The notes beneath the pieces were generated by a model, which worked only from the letters and a program-made list of their open reading frames with translations, did no database searches and was not told where the DNA came from. The position numbers and the translations under genes are program-made. Positions 42,960 through 54,910 of a stretch of 64,000 nt of DNA are shown in pieces. The stretch is from Rhytidiadelphus loreus. Taxonomy: Eukaryota > Streptophyta > Bryopsida > Hypnales > Hylocomiaceae. Position 1 is the stretch's first letter, and each line of letters starts with the position of its first letter. Location of the stretch: positions 19,685,001 through 19,749,000 of the forward strand of contig OX344763.1 in the NCBI GenBank assembly GCA_947034895.1. The letters are read 5' to 3'.

Positions 42960-44532
42960 TGTAGATAATGTGCATATTTAAATTTTGGTTCATTTTGTAG
43001 TTATTGAGGCTTAGTTTACTCTTTGTACTACGTTTTTCCAATTTGGCTGTTAAAATGTCGACTATAGGCTGATTATTGGTCTAATAGTGCTTTTAATCCT
43101 AGTTGGCCGGAGTAAACGGTCATGTTGTAGTTGAATTCCGATTTGGGAGATCCAGTTTGATGACTCAGCCGATTCAGTTGGGTGGGCAGTTAATGCCGTT
43201 GTTTGTGAATCCTATTAGGTGAGAAGTTGTAGATCCAATCAGGACCCATTACTGCTGAGTGCGAGTGGAGTCTAGCCCGATTTGACTATTTTTGCTTGTG
43301 TTTTGTTTTGGTGTGTCGTTGTAGTTTGTGTGCGTGAATTGGATGAGGATTTGTGGTTGTGAGTACTAATTGGGCGAGATGCTGTGGAAGCAAGTTGGAA
43401 TTTAGAACACTAATTCAATGATTGTAACATTAGTTAAAACAATTTGGAAGTAAAATTGGAATATTTTTAGACAAATCGGTTTGTGCATAAATGTGAAATG
43501 TAATTCAATCTGTTAAATAATGAAATATTTGGAGTCGATTTGGATATATTTTGTGTATGCGTTAATGCATGAGTTCTCTTGAGTCCTAATCGGAATTTGG
43601 TCTGTCGTTGTCGACGTATGTAACAAATGGAATTAATTGTGTTTTCTGTGATGAATTTTTTGCAATGTCTGATTTTCATAATCGGTTTTAATTGTGATAT
43701 CCTTCGTGATTGAGATTTTGCTTGTGTGTTATTCCAATTTGGATTTCAATCATGGTTTGTGCAGTGGGATATTTTTGTTGTGATTTGATGCCTTTAGTCT
43801 AGTAAGTCCGAATGGGGTATGAGTGCATGGCAAATGAGATCGTTATGTATGAGCTATTTGGTTGTCTAAGTTTAGCCTGTTTGTAAGTCTAATTGCAATT
43901 CAATTGGGAAGTTGAAGAGTTTTAATTGAGGGTAATTGCTTGTGAGATTTGAGAATTATTAGGAGTATAAGTCTGGCAATGTAATAAAGCCAATTTGGGT
44001 AGTTTTTAGTCTGAGTGTGATGTGGAATAATAGCTGATTGGAGATTAAGAGCAATTTGGATGATTAAGCACTGCTGCAAGTCCAATTCGGTCATGTGTGG
44101 TGCGAAGCTAGTTGTTGTATGCTGTGGTATAAAGATCAAATTGGATTAGTTTTGGATGAGTGTTGTAATGCCAATTCGGATATAGAAGCAGTGAAAGCGA
44201 TTTGATGCTGTGTATCGTGCTGTAAAGCCAATTTGGAGAAAACTTGAATAAAGTAAAAAGAATAAAGATTGAAATTGGAAAAGCTGAAAGAAAGAATTAA
44301 TTTTAAAAAATAAATTAAAATGGGAGCAATTCTTATCCTTGTGGCCTTTAAGAGTGGAGAGCAGATTGCAATTAGGCCTAGTGTAAGGATTTGTTATTTA
44401 ATGTCCTTGTGTTGTGCTGCCTAGTAGGATTTGATCGACTAGTCTATTATCCTATTTGAAATTCTCCCTAGGAACGAATTTAATATACTATTGGGTATTT
44501 TTTCTTAAATTATCAAATATCCTATTTCTACA
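42960..44532. mobile_element. solo LTR-like insertion (1573 bp) in Copia integrase
   Basis: Starts TGTAGATAATG, ends TATTTCTACA (TG..CA, with a short imperfect inverted end), and is flanked by a 5-bp duplication TTCAC (42955-42959 and 44533-44537). It has no ORF of note. This fits a solo LTR of a different retrotransposon. Diverged internal copies of CAATTTGGAT-like motifs are scattered through it. Confidence 0.8.
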
Positions 44533-45240
44533 TTCACCAATTTACAAATCCATACACCCCTAAACAAAACGGCGTTTTTGAAAGAAAAAACTGTACTCTT
44601 GTTGAGTCCACTCGATCTATGTAACAAATAGCTAATCTACCAAATTTGTTTCGAGCGGATGTTGTTGCAACAACTTGCCATATCTAAAATCGTTCTTATA
44701 CATCTAAATTTAGAAATAAAATCCTTTTAACCATGTGGAATGGAATTGTACCTTATCTTAGTTATCTAAGAATTTTTGGTTCACCGACCTATGCCCATGT
44801 GCCGGAATGCCGGATGAACTTTGTAAGAAATTACATCCCAAAAGCCATAAAGGCATATTTGTTGGATATGGTGAACAAAAAGGCATTAAGGACTACATAT
44901 TATATGATAAAAATAAACGAAAGTATTTCACAAGTCGGAATGTTATATTTAATGAAGAAAGTCTTCTTCCTATTCTAGAAACTACACAAAATATTGATTC
45001 CTTACCTATTCCAAATACATCAACACTATATAAACAAAATGTTCCTAAAGATTTTGTAAATGATTATGTGGAAGTCTTTTATGATGATAACCCACATCAA
45101 CAAATCAATCCACCACCACCTCATATTGAGTTTCCTGTACTTCTACCAATTATTTACAATTTACCACCTGACCTATTTGAACAAGGCACCCAATCAACAT
45201 CAATTGATGCTCCTCCCATTTTAGAGGTTAATACTTAATA
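44533..45240 (+). pseudogene. Copia integrase, second part
   Basis: Begins at the C-terminal side of the integrase core with the third catalytic residue in PKQNGVFERKN. The conserved LRIFGSPTYAHVP and GIFVGYGEQKGIKDY blocks follow. There are stops at about 44622 and 44683 and a frame shift near 44805. Confidence 0.88.
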
Positions 45241-45332
45241 TCCCTATTAGTAAGTTACAAAGACGAAGAATATTTTCAGATATATTAACTACATCAAAAA
45301 TCCCACTCCCGGATGATGATGATTTTGATGAA

Positions 45333-46244
45333 GTGACATCCAATCTAACACCCCCTAACAATCAATGCCTTGTACGAAAAACCAAAGGTACATTACCTCC
45401 CAAATATAGTGATTATATATTATATATTAAATATTTGAACAATAATCCATCCTTGTTATCGGCCCTTGATACACCAGCTACTATACAAGAAGCCCTTAAT
45501 AGTATTGATGCTCAAAAATGGAAAGAAGCAATGGATGGTGAATACAATTCACTCATGAAAAATAATACATGGGTATTGACCGACTTACCCCCAGGATGAT
45601 CCATTGTTAGTTGTAAGTGGATTTAAAAATATATATATAATGCTCACGGTATAATTACTCGCTACAAAGCTAGATTAGTTACTCGTGGTTTTTCACAAGA
45701 AAAAAAAATTGATTATAACAAAACTTTTTCACCAGTGGTTAAAATTACCTCATTAAGAATCTTACTTGCATTAGTAGCAATATTTGACCTACATGTCCAT
45801 CAAATCAATGTAAAAACCGCTTTTCTTTATGGTCTAATCCTTGAAGAAATATATATGGCACAATCCAAGGGATATATTAATCTTGAATTTAAAAACAAAG
45901 TTTGTAAACTTCTAAAGTCACTTTATGGTTTAAAACAATCAACACAAATGTGGTATAAACACATTGATGAGTATCTAATTACAAATGGATTTATTAGGGG
46001 AATTTTAGACCTCAATGTTTATATAAAAAGGAAACTTGTTCAACAAAAATTTGTTATTTTGACTCTATATGTAGATAATTGCATAATTATAAGCAATGAT
46101 TTAAATTTCCTCAATCATACAAAACGAACTCTTGCTACTAGCTTTGAAATGACAGATGAAGGCCCCATAGAAGATGGATACGGATGCTTAGGTATGGTTA
46201 TTAATAGAAATAAAAAAGATAAAGCTCTTTCTATTGATACCTAA
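45333..46244 (+). pseudogene. Copia reverse transcriptase, inactivated
   Basis: Blocks EALNSIDAQKWKEAMDGEYNSL, RYKARLVTRGFSQ, QINVKTAFLYG and SLYGLKQSTQMWY identify a Copia RT. The active-site box reads YVDN (46068-46079) instead of YVDD, so a metal-binding Asp is lost. Stops occur at about 45598 and 45626. Confidence 0.92.
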
Positions 46245-46267
46245 TAAATATCCTCAAAAGATATAAT

Positions 46268-47047
46268 ATGATAGATTGTAAACTAGTGTCTATTCCTTTA
46301 AAAACAGGAATTAAATTAACAACAACAATGAGTCCCACAGAACCTCAAGACATAGAAACAATGAAAGTAATACCGTATTCTACTGCCGTTGGTAGCCTAA
46401 TATATGCTATGACAACCACTAGGATTGATTTAGCATATTCCAATAGCCAAGTTAGTAAATATATGGCAAATCCTGGTTCAATACGTTGGTCTGCTATCAA
46501 GCGTATCATGAGATATATTAAAGGAACCTTAGATTTTAAAATAACTTATAAATACGAAAATAAAAATTCCAAGTATTCTCATCAAATTCAAGGCTGGTCT
46601 AATTCAGACTGGACTAGTGATATAGATTCTAGAAAATCTACATCAAGTTATGTTTTCACTTTAGGTAGTGGCCCAATTTCATGGCAAAGTTGTCGTCAAG
46701 TGACTATTGCTTTGTCTTCTACTGAGGTTGAATACATTGCATGTGCATCAGCCGCAAAAGAAGCTATGTGGCTTAAAAAATTTATGAAAGAAATTGGATT
46801 TATTCAATTGGAACCATTACCTATATCTTATGACAATCAGTCATGCATTGCTTTAACGAAAAATCCAAGACATCAATAAAATTCTAAACACATAGAAATA
46901 AGACATCACTACTTGCGTGAAAAAGTTGAACATGGTGATATTGAATTGTTGTTTTGTCCAACTGAAGAAATGATTGCAGATGTGTTAATAAAAGCTTTAC
47001 CAAAATTCAAGCATAAAAAATGTTTAGACTTACTGGGTATTAAGTAA
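46268..47047 (+). pseudogene. Copia RNase H
   Basis: VGSLIYAMTTTRIDLAYSNS, SDWTSDIDSRKSTSSYVF and SSTEVEYIACASAAKEAMWL are standard Copia RNase H blocks. A stop at 46877 (RHQ then TAA) interrupts it; the frame continues to the normal end at 47047, just before the purine tract. Confidence 0.92.
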
Positions 47048-47065
47048 ATTTCTAATGTAGATATA

Positions 47066-47078
47066 AATTAAGGGAGGG
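47066..47078 (+). promoter_or_regulatory. polypurine tract
   Basis: AAATTAAGGGAGG-type purine run immediately before the 3' LTR. It primes plus-strand synthesis in LTR retrotransposons. Confidence 0.8.
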
Positions 47079-47236
47079 TATTAACTTGTAACCTAGTTAT
47101 CTAGATTAGTAGATTAGTGATTAAGAGATACGACCCTTGAGATAATCAAAAGGCATCAACCTTATATATAACTCTTGTATCTTTCTTTTCATATATATTA
47201 TAATTGTACAATTTAGCATCTTGCTTCTTTACAACA
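47079..47236 (+). repeat. Copia 3' LTR
   Basis: 158 bp, TATTAACTTG...TTTACAACA, followed by the duplication TAAGG (47237-47241). See the 5' LTR for the comparison. Confidence 0.92.
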
Positions 47237-47241
47237 TAAGG

Positions 47242-48537
47242 TTGCAATCGATTGATTGAGAACCTTAGCTTTTACAATCACAGGCTTTAACGGACCCACA
47301 TTGATTCAGTTTGGAAATTGCAAACTTTTTAGTTGAAGTTGCTACACCTACTCCGACCTCTTTACCAAATCACCAAATTTTTGAATTTTGCTTGAATTCG
47401 ATCGCATATGAGTTGCAATGATCAGTTTGATGGATTGCATAAACAAATTTGACAAAATTTGACAATCGTAGATTGAAATTTGGGATGCTGGATTTGAAAG
47501 CAGTAGCACTCTCAAATAAAAATTTCAAATCCTGGGTTGTGAAACAATCAGTGCAATTCACCATGTATAGTTGTTGGATCTCATAGTATGAATAGGATAC
47601 CTTGGGAAATTTTTGTAATCAATTGGAAAAAATTGCCCAAATTTGCAATCAAAATTGAAGCGCAGGCAGTCTGTGGTGAGTTTGCAATGAGCTTTGATTA
47701 GGGATTTGATCGCACAGTAATAGGGTGCGCCGTGCAGCCATAGGGCTAGATCACACAGTCATAAGGACAAAAACTTGAAAAATGCATTTTTGAGTTGTTT
47801 TTTTGTTTTAAGTCATTTTGTCATGTTTTGTGGCTTTAGAGCTGATTTCTATGGCCTTAGGATCTAGATTATGGTCATAGGCCTTGTGCACGCTTATAGG
47901 TGCTGATTTGTGCGATTTTGGCTGTTGTTTGGCTCATGGTTTTAGGTTTATTTCTTGAGCAAATATGAAAATTGGATCAATGTTTGTTGCATGTAGGTAC
48001 TAACTTTGTGGTCAATTGGATCATTTGACCTGGAATCATTTGACAAAAACAAAAGTGGAAAAAAACAAAAAGAAAAAAATTGACCATTGGTAAATTTCTA
48101 AACTCAGAATACTTTGCATAATTGGAAACCATTTGACATAGAATACAGAAACACTAGACATATTTTTGCATGATTGAGATAGCTGTAGATTGACTAGACA
48201 AATTTGACCTAAACATAAAAAGGTATAATTAATGAATTATGTGTACTATTTTATAAGTATTATCTTGTTATGATTAAATCTTAGAGCATGCATCATATAA
48301 GATTCATTTGACAAAACCTCATTTATATGACAAAGAATGATTTGACCTCCCTTATAACACTATATAAGACTGGGACTTTATACAAACATTGGTAAAAAAC
48401 TAGCCAACAAATTTTACACACAAGAATAAAAGTGTTATAATATTATACTAAACTTGTAAATATAAATCTATTTGTAAAAGACTTTTAGTCATAAAACGTT
48501 AGACTGATTAAACCTTTCCATAAAACTAAGAACCCCT
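47242..48537. other. gene-free region
   Basis: AT-rich, with no convincing ORF. The first several hundred bases are the continuation of the DNA into which Copia inserted. Confidence 0.5.
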
Positions 48538-48869
48538 CACTACAACAACGACAGTGTTTTATGACTACAAAAATATGACTAAGGATGACTAGTGACTACT
48601 TGCAGTCATATTCTTGGAGGTCAATACCTTGGGGAGAAATATGACTACAAAATATGACTGCCAATCGTTTTTGGGCCTTGTACTTCACCGGCGTATATTA
48701 TACGTCCGTTGGGAACACCAAAGTATTTCATAGGGAACGGTAGGGAACTCGTTTGAGAACATTGAGTTATATTATTAGTCATATTTTCATGGTAGTAACA
48801 TTTTTTTGTTGTTGGGCAACCTAAGAAAATTATGGGCAATCAAAAAAAATATAGACAAGCCATTGTTTA

Positions 48870-48990
48870 AAATTTTGAAACCTAATCACCACTTTTTAAG
48901 GGTTTTGAAACCCTAGCCACCACTTTTTAGGATTTTGAAACCCTAGCCGTCATTTTTTTAGGGTTTTAAAATCCTAGCCACTACTGCTTT
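48870..48990. repeat. short tandem repeat GGGTTTTGAAACCCTAGCCACCACTTTTT
   Basis: Four diverged copies of roughly 32-34 bp inside the CACTA element. Confidence 0.75.
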
Positions 48991-49024
48991 TGACTCTTCT
49001 TCCTTACCTTTTGTTGTTTGTTGT

Positions 49025-49270
49025 CTCTTGTCTCTTGTTTCTTTGAGTTCACTCTTGTTTCTTAGTTGTTGTGTTTTGTTTTATTTTGAGTTCACTCTTG
49101 TTTCTTAATTGTTGTGTTTTGTTGCATCTTGAGTTCACTCTTGTTTCTTAATTGTTGTGTTTTGTTGCATCTTGAATTCACTCTTGCTTCTTAGTTGTTG
49201 TCTTTTGTTGCATCTTGAGTTACTCTTACTTCTTAGAGTTGCTATCTTTTGTTGCATCTTCACTCTTACT
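49025..49270. repeat. ~54-bp tandem repeat inside the CACTA element
   Basis: About four to five copies of GAGTTCACTCTTGTTTCTTA followed by ATTGTTGTGTTTTGTTGCATCTT. A T/C-rich tract continues to about 49510. The ORFs across it are low-complexity and not genes. Confidence 0.8.
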
Positions 49271-50084
49271 TCTTGTTTTTTTCTTCTTGCATCTTAATTC
49301 TTTCTTCTTCTTATTTCTTCTTTCTTACTTTTTGTTCTCTCTTTTTGTTTCTTGTTTCTTTTTGTTGCATCTTAATTCTTTTTTGTTGTTTCTTGTTACC
49401 TCTTAGAGTCTTAGTAGTTGCTCCTTATTGTTTCTTATACATCTTAACTTGTATTTGTTGTTATCTTTTAGCACTTGTTACCTTTTTTCTTCTTATTCCT
49501 TGCATCACCATTAGTTTTCTTCTTACCCTAAATTTGTATTACATATTTTCTATTGTTGTAAACTTTTGAAAATTGAGCTTTGTTGTATGTTCATTAAAAA
49601 ATTAACCTCCTATTTCATTAATTGTATATGCAGGCAACAAAATTGAAATAAAGTCGTTGGAGGCTACTTGCAACTCACTTCATATTATTGTAAGAAATAT
49701 AGTCTCTATTGACTTGTGTAAATAATTCATTATGATATACATATTTTGTATTTGTGACTAATAAATTATAAATGTCATTGAAAAGAGTCACATTCCTTCT
49801 TATATATTCCCTCTCTAATATAATTGTTTCTTTTATATCTTTAAAATCCTATGTATTTGTTTTTAACTACATGAAATCTTTTATTCAATTGTTAAATCAT
49901 TTTAATGTATGATTGCAAATATGCTTAAGTATCCTACAACCGTTGTATGATTTATTCAATTCATAGTTCAAAATACATATCAATAAAAAAATGACTACTT
50001 GGAGTCACAAAATGATTATAATAATTTTCAAAAAATGACTAGGTGCTCTCAATATGACTAAGAAGAGTTGTTTTACAAATCATC

Positions 50085-50396
50085 AAACAATATGACTCAC
50101 CGCAATCATATTTCACATGACTATAGAATATGACTCACCGCAGTCATATTCCACGTGACTGCAAAATATGACTCACCACAATCATATTCCACGTCATCAA
50201 AAAATATAACTCAATGTAGTCGTATTTCATAGTAATAAAAAATATGACTAACCGCAGTCATATTCCACGTCATCAAAAATATGACTCAACGCAGTCATAT
50301 TCCACGTCATCAAAAATATGACTCAATGCAGTCATATTCCACAAAATATGACTGACCACAATCATATTCCACGTCGTCAAAAAATATGACTGAACG
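50085..50396. repeat. CACTA subterminal repeat cluster
   Basis: About nine copies of a 30-45-bp unit AATATGACTCACCGCAGTCATATTCCACGTCATCAAA, each holding the inverted pair ATATGACT/AGTCATAT. Such clusters bind the transposase in CACTA elements. Confidence 0.85.
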
Positions 50397-50399
50397 TAG

Positions 50400-51124
50400 G
50401 GGTAGATGCAAAAAACACCGAACGATTTAGGGAGCGTTCTGCCAAAACTGAGTTTTTTCTGCCTAGTACTGCTAGTACTCGTAGTACTGCAAAATGGAGT
50501 AATCTTAGCCGTTGATCTGAAAAATCAACGGCCAATAGTACTTTTGAGTACTCAATAATACTGAAATAGTACTCTTTGAAAAAAATGACAGTTTATCACA
50601 AAAAATAGATAAAATTAAGTATAAATTAATAATAATTAGAAAATCATGAATAAAAAAAAACTAAAAATTGGCCATTTGTAGAGACTTGATAGTGATTACA
50701 TTTCACCAAAAACTAAAAGTTGAAACCATCATGAATGTTTGGAGCGCTATGGGCAAGGGACCCCTATTTGCATGCATGTTGAGGACAAAGAATTGTGTTT
50801 TTTTTAGTGCCCTTTGGTGGGCACATGCCCTTCTATTGTGGCAGTAGCCCACAACAATCCTAGACGTACATCATCATTTTTAGATGCTCCACAGTACTAA
50901 AAAACCCTAAAACGCAAAGTGTGACAAATTAGGTAAATTACAATTTAATTAAAGGATTTTTTTTCAAAATTTCTCAAAAGTAAGGAATCTAAGGACTTCC
51001 AAGTTAGCCATCTCCAATAAAAATTTCAAGTACATGGACTTCATTTCCCAAAAGATATGGCAAATGGCATCTCCGTCATTCTAATTGTGACGCCAAATAG
51101 TACCGGTGTTTCTTGCATTCACCC
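50400..51124. mobile_element. 725-bp TIR element nested in a CACTA repeat, TSD GTAG
   Basis: Left end GGGTAGATGCAAAAAACACC, right end on the other strand GGGTGAATGCAAGAAACACC. It interrupts a CACTA repeat unit, and GTAG occurs on both sides (50396-50399 and 51125-51128) where other units have it once. Non-coding. The superfamily is not assigned; a 4-bp duplication is uncommon. Confidence 0.8.
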
Positions 51125-51418
51125 GTAGTCATATTCCACATAAGATTTTTTCATTTACTCGGGAAGCTCAAAAAAAAGTCAAAGAAAGTCAAAATATACG
51201 CCTTGTTGGCATACTATGGCTAATTATGGGTATTTATACCCCTCAACTTATATGATTGCCAATATGACTGATGTCTAAAGGGACTGCTTCTAAACGACTA
51301 CAGTCAGTCATATTTCGAGTCATCTACAGTGATTTTTGCGCGAGTCATATTTTTTGATTTTATGACTCACTACAGTCGTTTTTTGCAATCATAAAACACT
51401 GCTTTTGTTGTAGTGCCT

Positions 51419-53041
51419 ATACTATTGTTTTCTGGGTTTTGTGGAAGTACAAAATCTAGTTTACAACTACACACATACACAACCAAAAATGAGATATTCA
51501 TTATTATGTCTCTCTGCGTATAGAAAGTGGAAGCTCCTCATACACGTTCCTCCCCTCCTTTTTTGACTGTCCCTTGTATAGATTTACAAATTATGTACTA
51601 TGGATCATTATAATATATTGTATAGTAGTTGTAATTATAGTATGCTTCAAAAAAATGATGCTATAGTAACTTGATTTTTTTTTAATTATTAACCCCAACA
51701 TGTAAAATATACACTATAGAAGGTCTCATAGTGTTTCTAAAGTAACCTCTAGTGCAGTACCTAGAAGAACACTATGTCGTTCAATTTGTCACGTAGGTCA
51801 ACATGGTCACAAGCCCACTCGATGCTTCAACACTTGTACGCATGGGTTAGGATTGGCACTCTTTTCCACTTTTCAAACTTGAAATGCTTGTTGTCTGCTT
51901 CATGCAACGGCTAGTAGAGATAGTCATATTGATGTCACTAACAAGCCTTGAGGACAAGCAACATGTCCTTGATGCTTCGTGAAATAAGTTGGACTTATCC
52001 TTTGCTCTCATTTTGTACTGCGTATGGTTGCTAAAGTTCCATCTATCCCCCTTTGGATCCTCTAAAAATATTATGACCTTATTTGGAAACATTTCAACAA
52101 TTTTGCCACACTAGTAGAAAACATGTCCTAAATGATTGAAAAGTATCCGCAATGAGCCAATGACTCATGTATAGTCATTGTGGACAATTTCCAATCATTT
52201 AGGACAATCATTAAATAATAGCTTATTTTCTACTAGTGTCACTACCCTTCCGCTCCCTCCCTCCTCGCTAACCTTGTATGCAAAATGATCCTTCACTCTT
52301 CATCACTCAAAGTCTTTTCCCTACCTATATATGTTGCAACAAAAATACACACATCTAAGTAATTGCCACTATAAGAAACTTGTGTCTTTCTTGACGGGGT
52401 TTTTTAGACTTCCATTTGTTTTCATGTTAACAATAATGCCAAATCTAACATCGATTATAGTCAATGTACAACTTCTTTTAGACTTCCATTTTTAAAAATG
52501 ACACAATAGTATATGAGATTTTCAAAATTAGCATTATGAACTTCAAAGAAAAAAATGCAGTAGAAGTCAATTATATTCAATGTACAACCTCTTTTAGAAG
52601 GAATTTTTTGAATTTTGAATTCCAAATTTTATTTATAAAAATTAATTAGCACAATGGTAGATTAACCCTTAGAAGACCAAACAATATTTTTTGGCAACAT
52701 AACAATTTTGGGTAGCTCACTAAGAACAAAAATATTTACTATATATTTATTTTTTATGTAGGGATGAGAAGTACCTTGCCGCCCCACCCAAAAAATTTAC
52801 AATTGGATTTACCCATAAAGAATTATGGGGGGAAATGTTGTTATTGATTGATAGGGGGTAGCACAAGTAGGGTTATTTACACTAGAACAAAATTTGTACT
52901 ACAATGCCTTAAAGAAACTTGGGCAAAGCTTTGGGTAGGCTATCATTCAAGGTTCAAACTAGGTTACTTCTCTAATATTTTTTTAAACTCATAAAATCTG
53001 TCACAATGTACAAGGAGGTCGTGACAATTAGGAGTAACCAT
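51419..53041. other. gene-free region with one small MITE
   Basis: No convincing ORF; the 81-codon minus-strand ORF at 51847-52092 is not recognised. It contains the hairpin MITE at 52109-52238. Confidence 0.55.
52109..52238. mobile_element. small CACTA-type hairpin MITE (130 bp)
   Basis: Ends CACTAGTAGAAAACATG and ..ATTTTCTACTAGTG. The interior carries the inverted pair GTCCTAAATGATTG / CAATCATTTAGGAC. The flanks are CCA and TCA, so the 3-bp duplication is imperfect. Confidence 0.75.
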
Positions 53042-53719
53042 CCCGTGTGAGATATGTAAATTAGGATAAGTAGGAGCTTAACTACTCATAATTAAGTGAA
53101 AAGTAGGCATTTTGTTCAAAGTAGAATTTCAGCCTTTCTTTTGGTGTAGTAGAATAACTTTTTACAAAAGAAAGTTATGGACAAAATTCAAAGAGGATGT
53201 TTGAAAAAGTCCCTTCCAACCCCTCTCTAACATTAGATGTGTTTCAGCTACACTGGAGGGCCGTTTCAGGACCCTTCTCGAATTTGTTCCTTATGCAGCG
53301 AGAGAGCACGTGCTGTATTACCAAAAAAAAAAATTTGCTTCTGAAATGAAAAACTGAAAGTAATTTTTTTTCCCCAATGACATGGTCGTCGCTCAGCCTT
53401 GTCAGACTGCTGCACTGGCGTAGCGTAGCGCGTTCCCTGCAATTGGGAACTCATGGCCCTTCGGATGGGCCAAATCCCATCTAATGACTTTGTCCATAAC
53501 TTTTGATTGGAGACTCAAAATCTCAAACATGTTTTTGGAGATGAAAGTTAGCTTGATTTTCCAATAAGAATTAGTCCAAAATTTTCTAAAAAAATTTATT
53601 CTATTATGCCTAAATGAGGTTTGAAATTCTACTTTGAACACAATTCCTAGTTTTCTCTTAACTATGAGTGGTTGAGTCATTGAGCTCCTACTAATTATAA
53701 TTTACATATGCCACATAGG
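53042..53719. mobile_element. long-TIR element, copy A (~680 bp)
   Basis: Inverted arms of about 200 bp: the left arm (ATATGTAAATTAGGATAAGT, then TAGGAGCTTAACTACTCAT and TTGTTCAAAGTAGAATTTCA) is repeated in inverse at 53510-53719. A GC-richer centre (53240-53460) lies between. A related copy is at 57211-57655. Confidence 0.75.
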
Positions 53720-54144
53720 TTGCTTTATCTCCTACCACCCATCTTATATAAGAGCATCGCCACTAGTACTGTTTAACGTTCTCGGCAACGGTACTCCATC
53801 TTTGGCGTGCCTTTTTAACTGTAAACGGTTCCACACCAACAACACGTTACGGTATAAATTTTGGCGTCCATCACGTCACATTCACATTTCCACGGCAAGG
53901 GAGGGCCTTTGTAGAGGGTAGTATTACAACTCACGGTATTTTAGATTCTTAGTCAACATAGACTATTCCCTCAATGGATGTCAACGTGGAAGCAATGGAG
54001 GGGGGCGGGGGGCATGCAAAGAAAGGGAAGAACTTTTTTGAGGCAAAGGAGAAGCAACTTTGTTGTTTTTCTTACACATTTTATAGGATCCGAAGCAAGG
54101 GACTGGACATAAGGGTGGGAATTTTTGGAGACACATCATAGAGC

Positions 54145-54335
54145 ACTACAATGCAAACAAGACTTTTTCCCATGTGTACTCTCAAGAATGTGCGGACGCT
54201 TTGAAACCAAAACTTTTCAATGCACACATCACACTCTTGAGGAACAAGACTTTTTTCCATGTGTACTCTCAAGAATGTGTGGACGCTTTGAAACCAAAAC
54301 TTTTCAATGCACACATCACACTCTTGAGGGATGGG
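54145..54335. repeat. two-copy tandem repeat (~94 bp)
   Basis: The segment beginning CAAGACTTTTTCCCATGTGT and running through GGACGCTTTGAAACCAAAAC is repeated almost exactly in tandem inside the Harbinger-like element. ORFs on both strands across it are artefacts of the duplication. Confidence 0.9.
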
Positions 54336-54464
54336 AAAAATAATAAAAGACTTTTTATATAAAAACATAACATTAATACATTATATAAGATTTCATTCAA
54401 ACTTAAAATTAGAAGTTCTATAAATATTAACAAGTATATGTATATGTTAGGTAATGTAAGAGAT

Positions 54465-54910
54465 AAACCTTCTATTTTTAATCCATTAGTATATGTTCAT
54501 ATGGAGTACAAAATAAAAAAAATTATTTTTAATCCATTAGTATGTGTTCAAACTTAAAATTATAAGTTCTACAAATATTAACAAGTACATGTATGTGTTA
54601 TACATACCTTTAATGTAAAAGATAAACCTTCTATTTTTAATCCATTAGTATATGTTCATATGGGGTACAAGATAAAAAGTTTTATTTTTAATCCATTACT
54701 ATGTGTTCATGTGGGATACAAAATAAAAAGTTTTATTTTTAATCCATTAGTATGTGTTCAAACTTAAAATTATAAGTTCTACAAATATTAACAAGTACAT
54801 GTATGTGTTATACATACCTTTGATGTAAAAGATAAACCTTCTATTTTTAATCCATTAGTATATGTTCATGTGGGGTACAAGATAAAGTTTTTATTTTTAA
54901 TCCATAGATT
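54465..54910. repeat. AT-rich repeats TTTTTAATCCATTAGTATATGTTCAT
   Basis: Six to seven copies of TTTTTAATCCATTAGTATRT with longer units of about 180-220 bp that include TATAAGTTCTACAAATATTA, within the Harbinger-like element. Confidence 0.8.

Larger units (their letters stand above)
25444..47236 (+). mobile_element. Ty1/Copia LTR retrotransposon, split by two later insertions
   Basis: The LTRs are both 158 bp (25444-25601 and 47079-47236). The flanking 5-bp duplication TAAGG is at 25439-25443 and 47237-47241. A methionine-tRNA primer site follows the 5' LTR and a purine tract precedes the 3' LTR. Domain order is gag, zinc knuckle, protease, integrase, RT, RNase H, which defines Copia. The element itself is about 5.3 kb; the rest of the span is a 14.9-kb hAT transposon and a 1.6-kb solo-LTR-like insertion. 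Stops, frame shifts and an altered RT active site show it is dead. Copia was the first arrival in this nest. Confidence 0.95.
48538..51415. mobile_element. non-autonomous CACTA (EnSpm/CMC) transposon, 2878 bp
   Basis: The left end is CACTACAACAACGACAGTGT; the right end on the other strand is CACTACAACAAAAGCAGTGT, both then TTTATGA. The 3-bp duplication CCT is at 48535-48537 and 51416-51418, as expected for CACTA elements. Subterminal ATATGACT..AGTCATATT repeats are dense at 50085-50396 and also near both ends. There is no transposase. A 725-bp element is nested at 50400-51124. Confidence 0.9.

Noticed and set aside
49215..49569. Hydrophobic Phe/Leu-rich ORFs as membrane proteins
   Set aside because: They are translations of a T/C-rich tandem repeat inside the CACTA element.
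50085..50396. CRISPR-like repeat array
   Set aside because: The repeats contain inverted ATATGACT pairs, have irregular spacing and no true spacers, and lie inside a CACTA element in a plant genome.
54081..54368. Overlapping ORFs with internal duplication as a repeat protein
   Set aside because: The duplication is of DNA inside a Harbinger-like element and gives duplicated translations on both strands.
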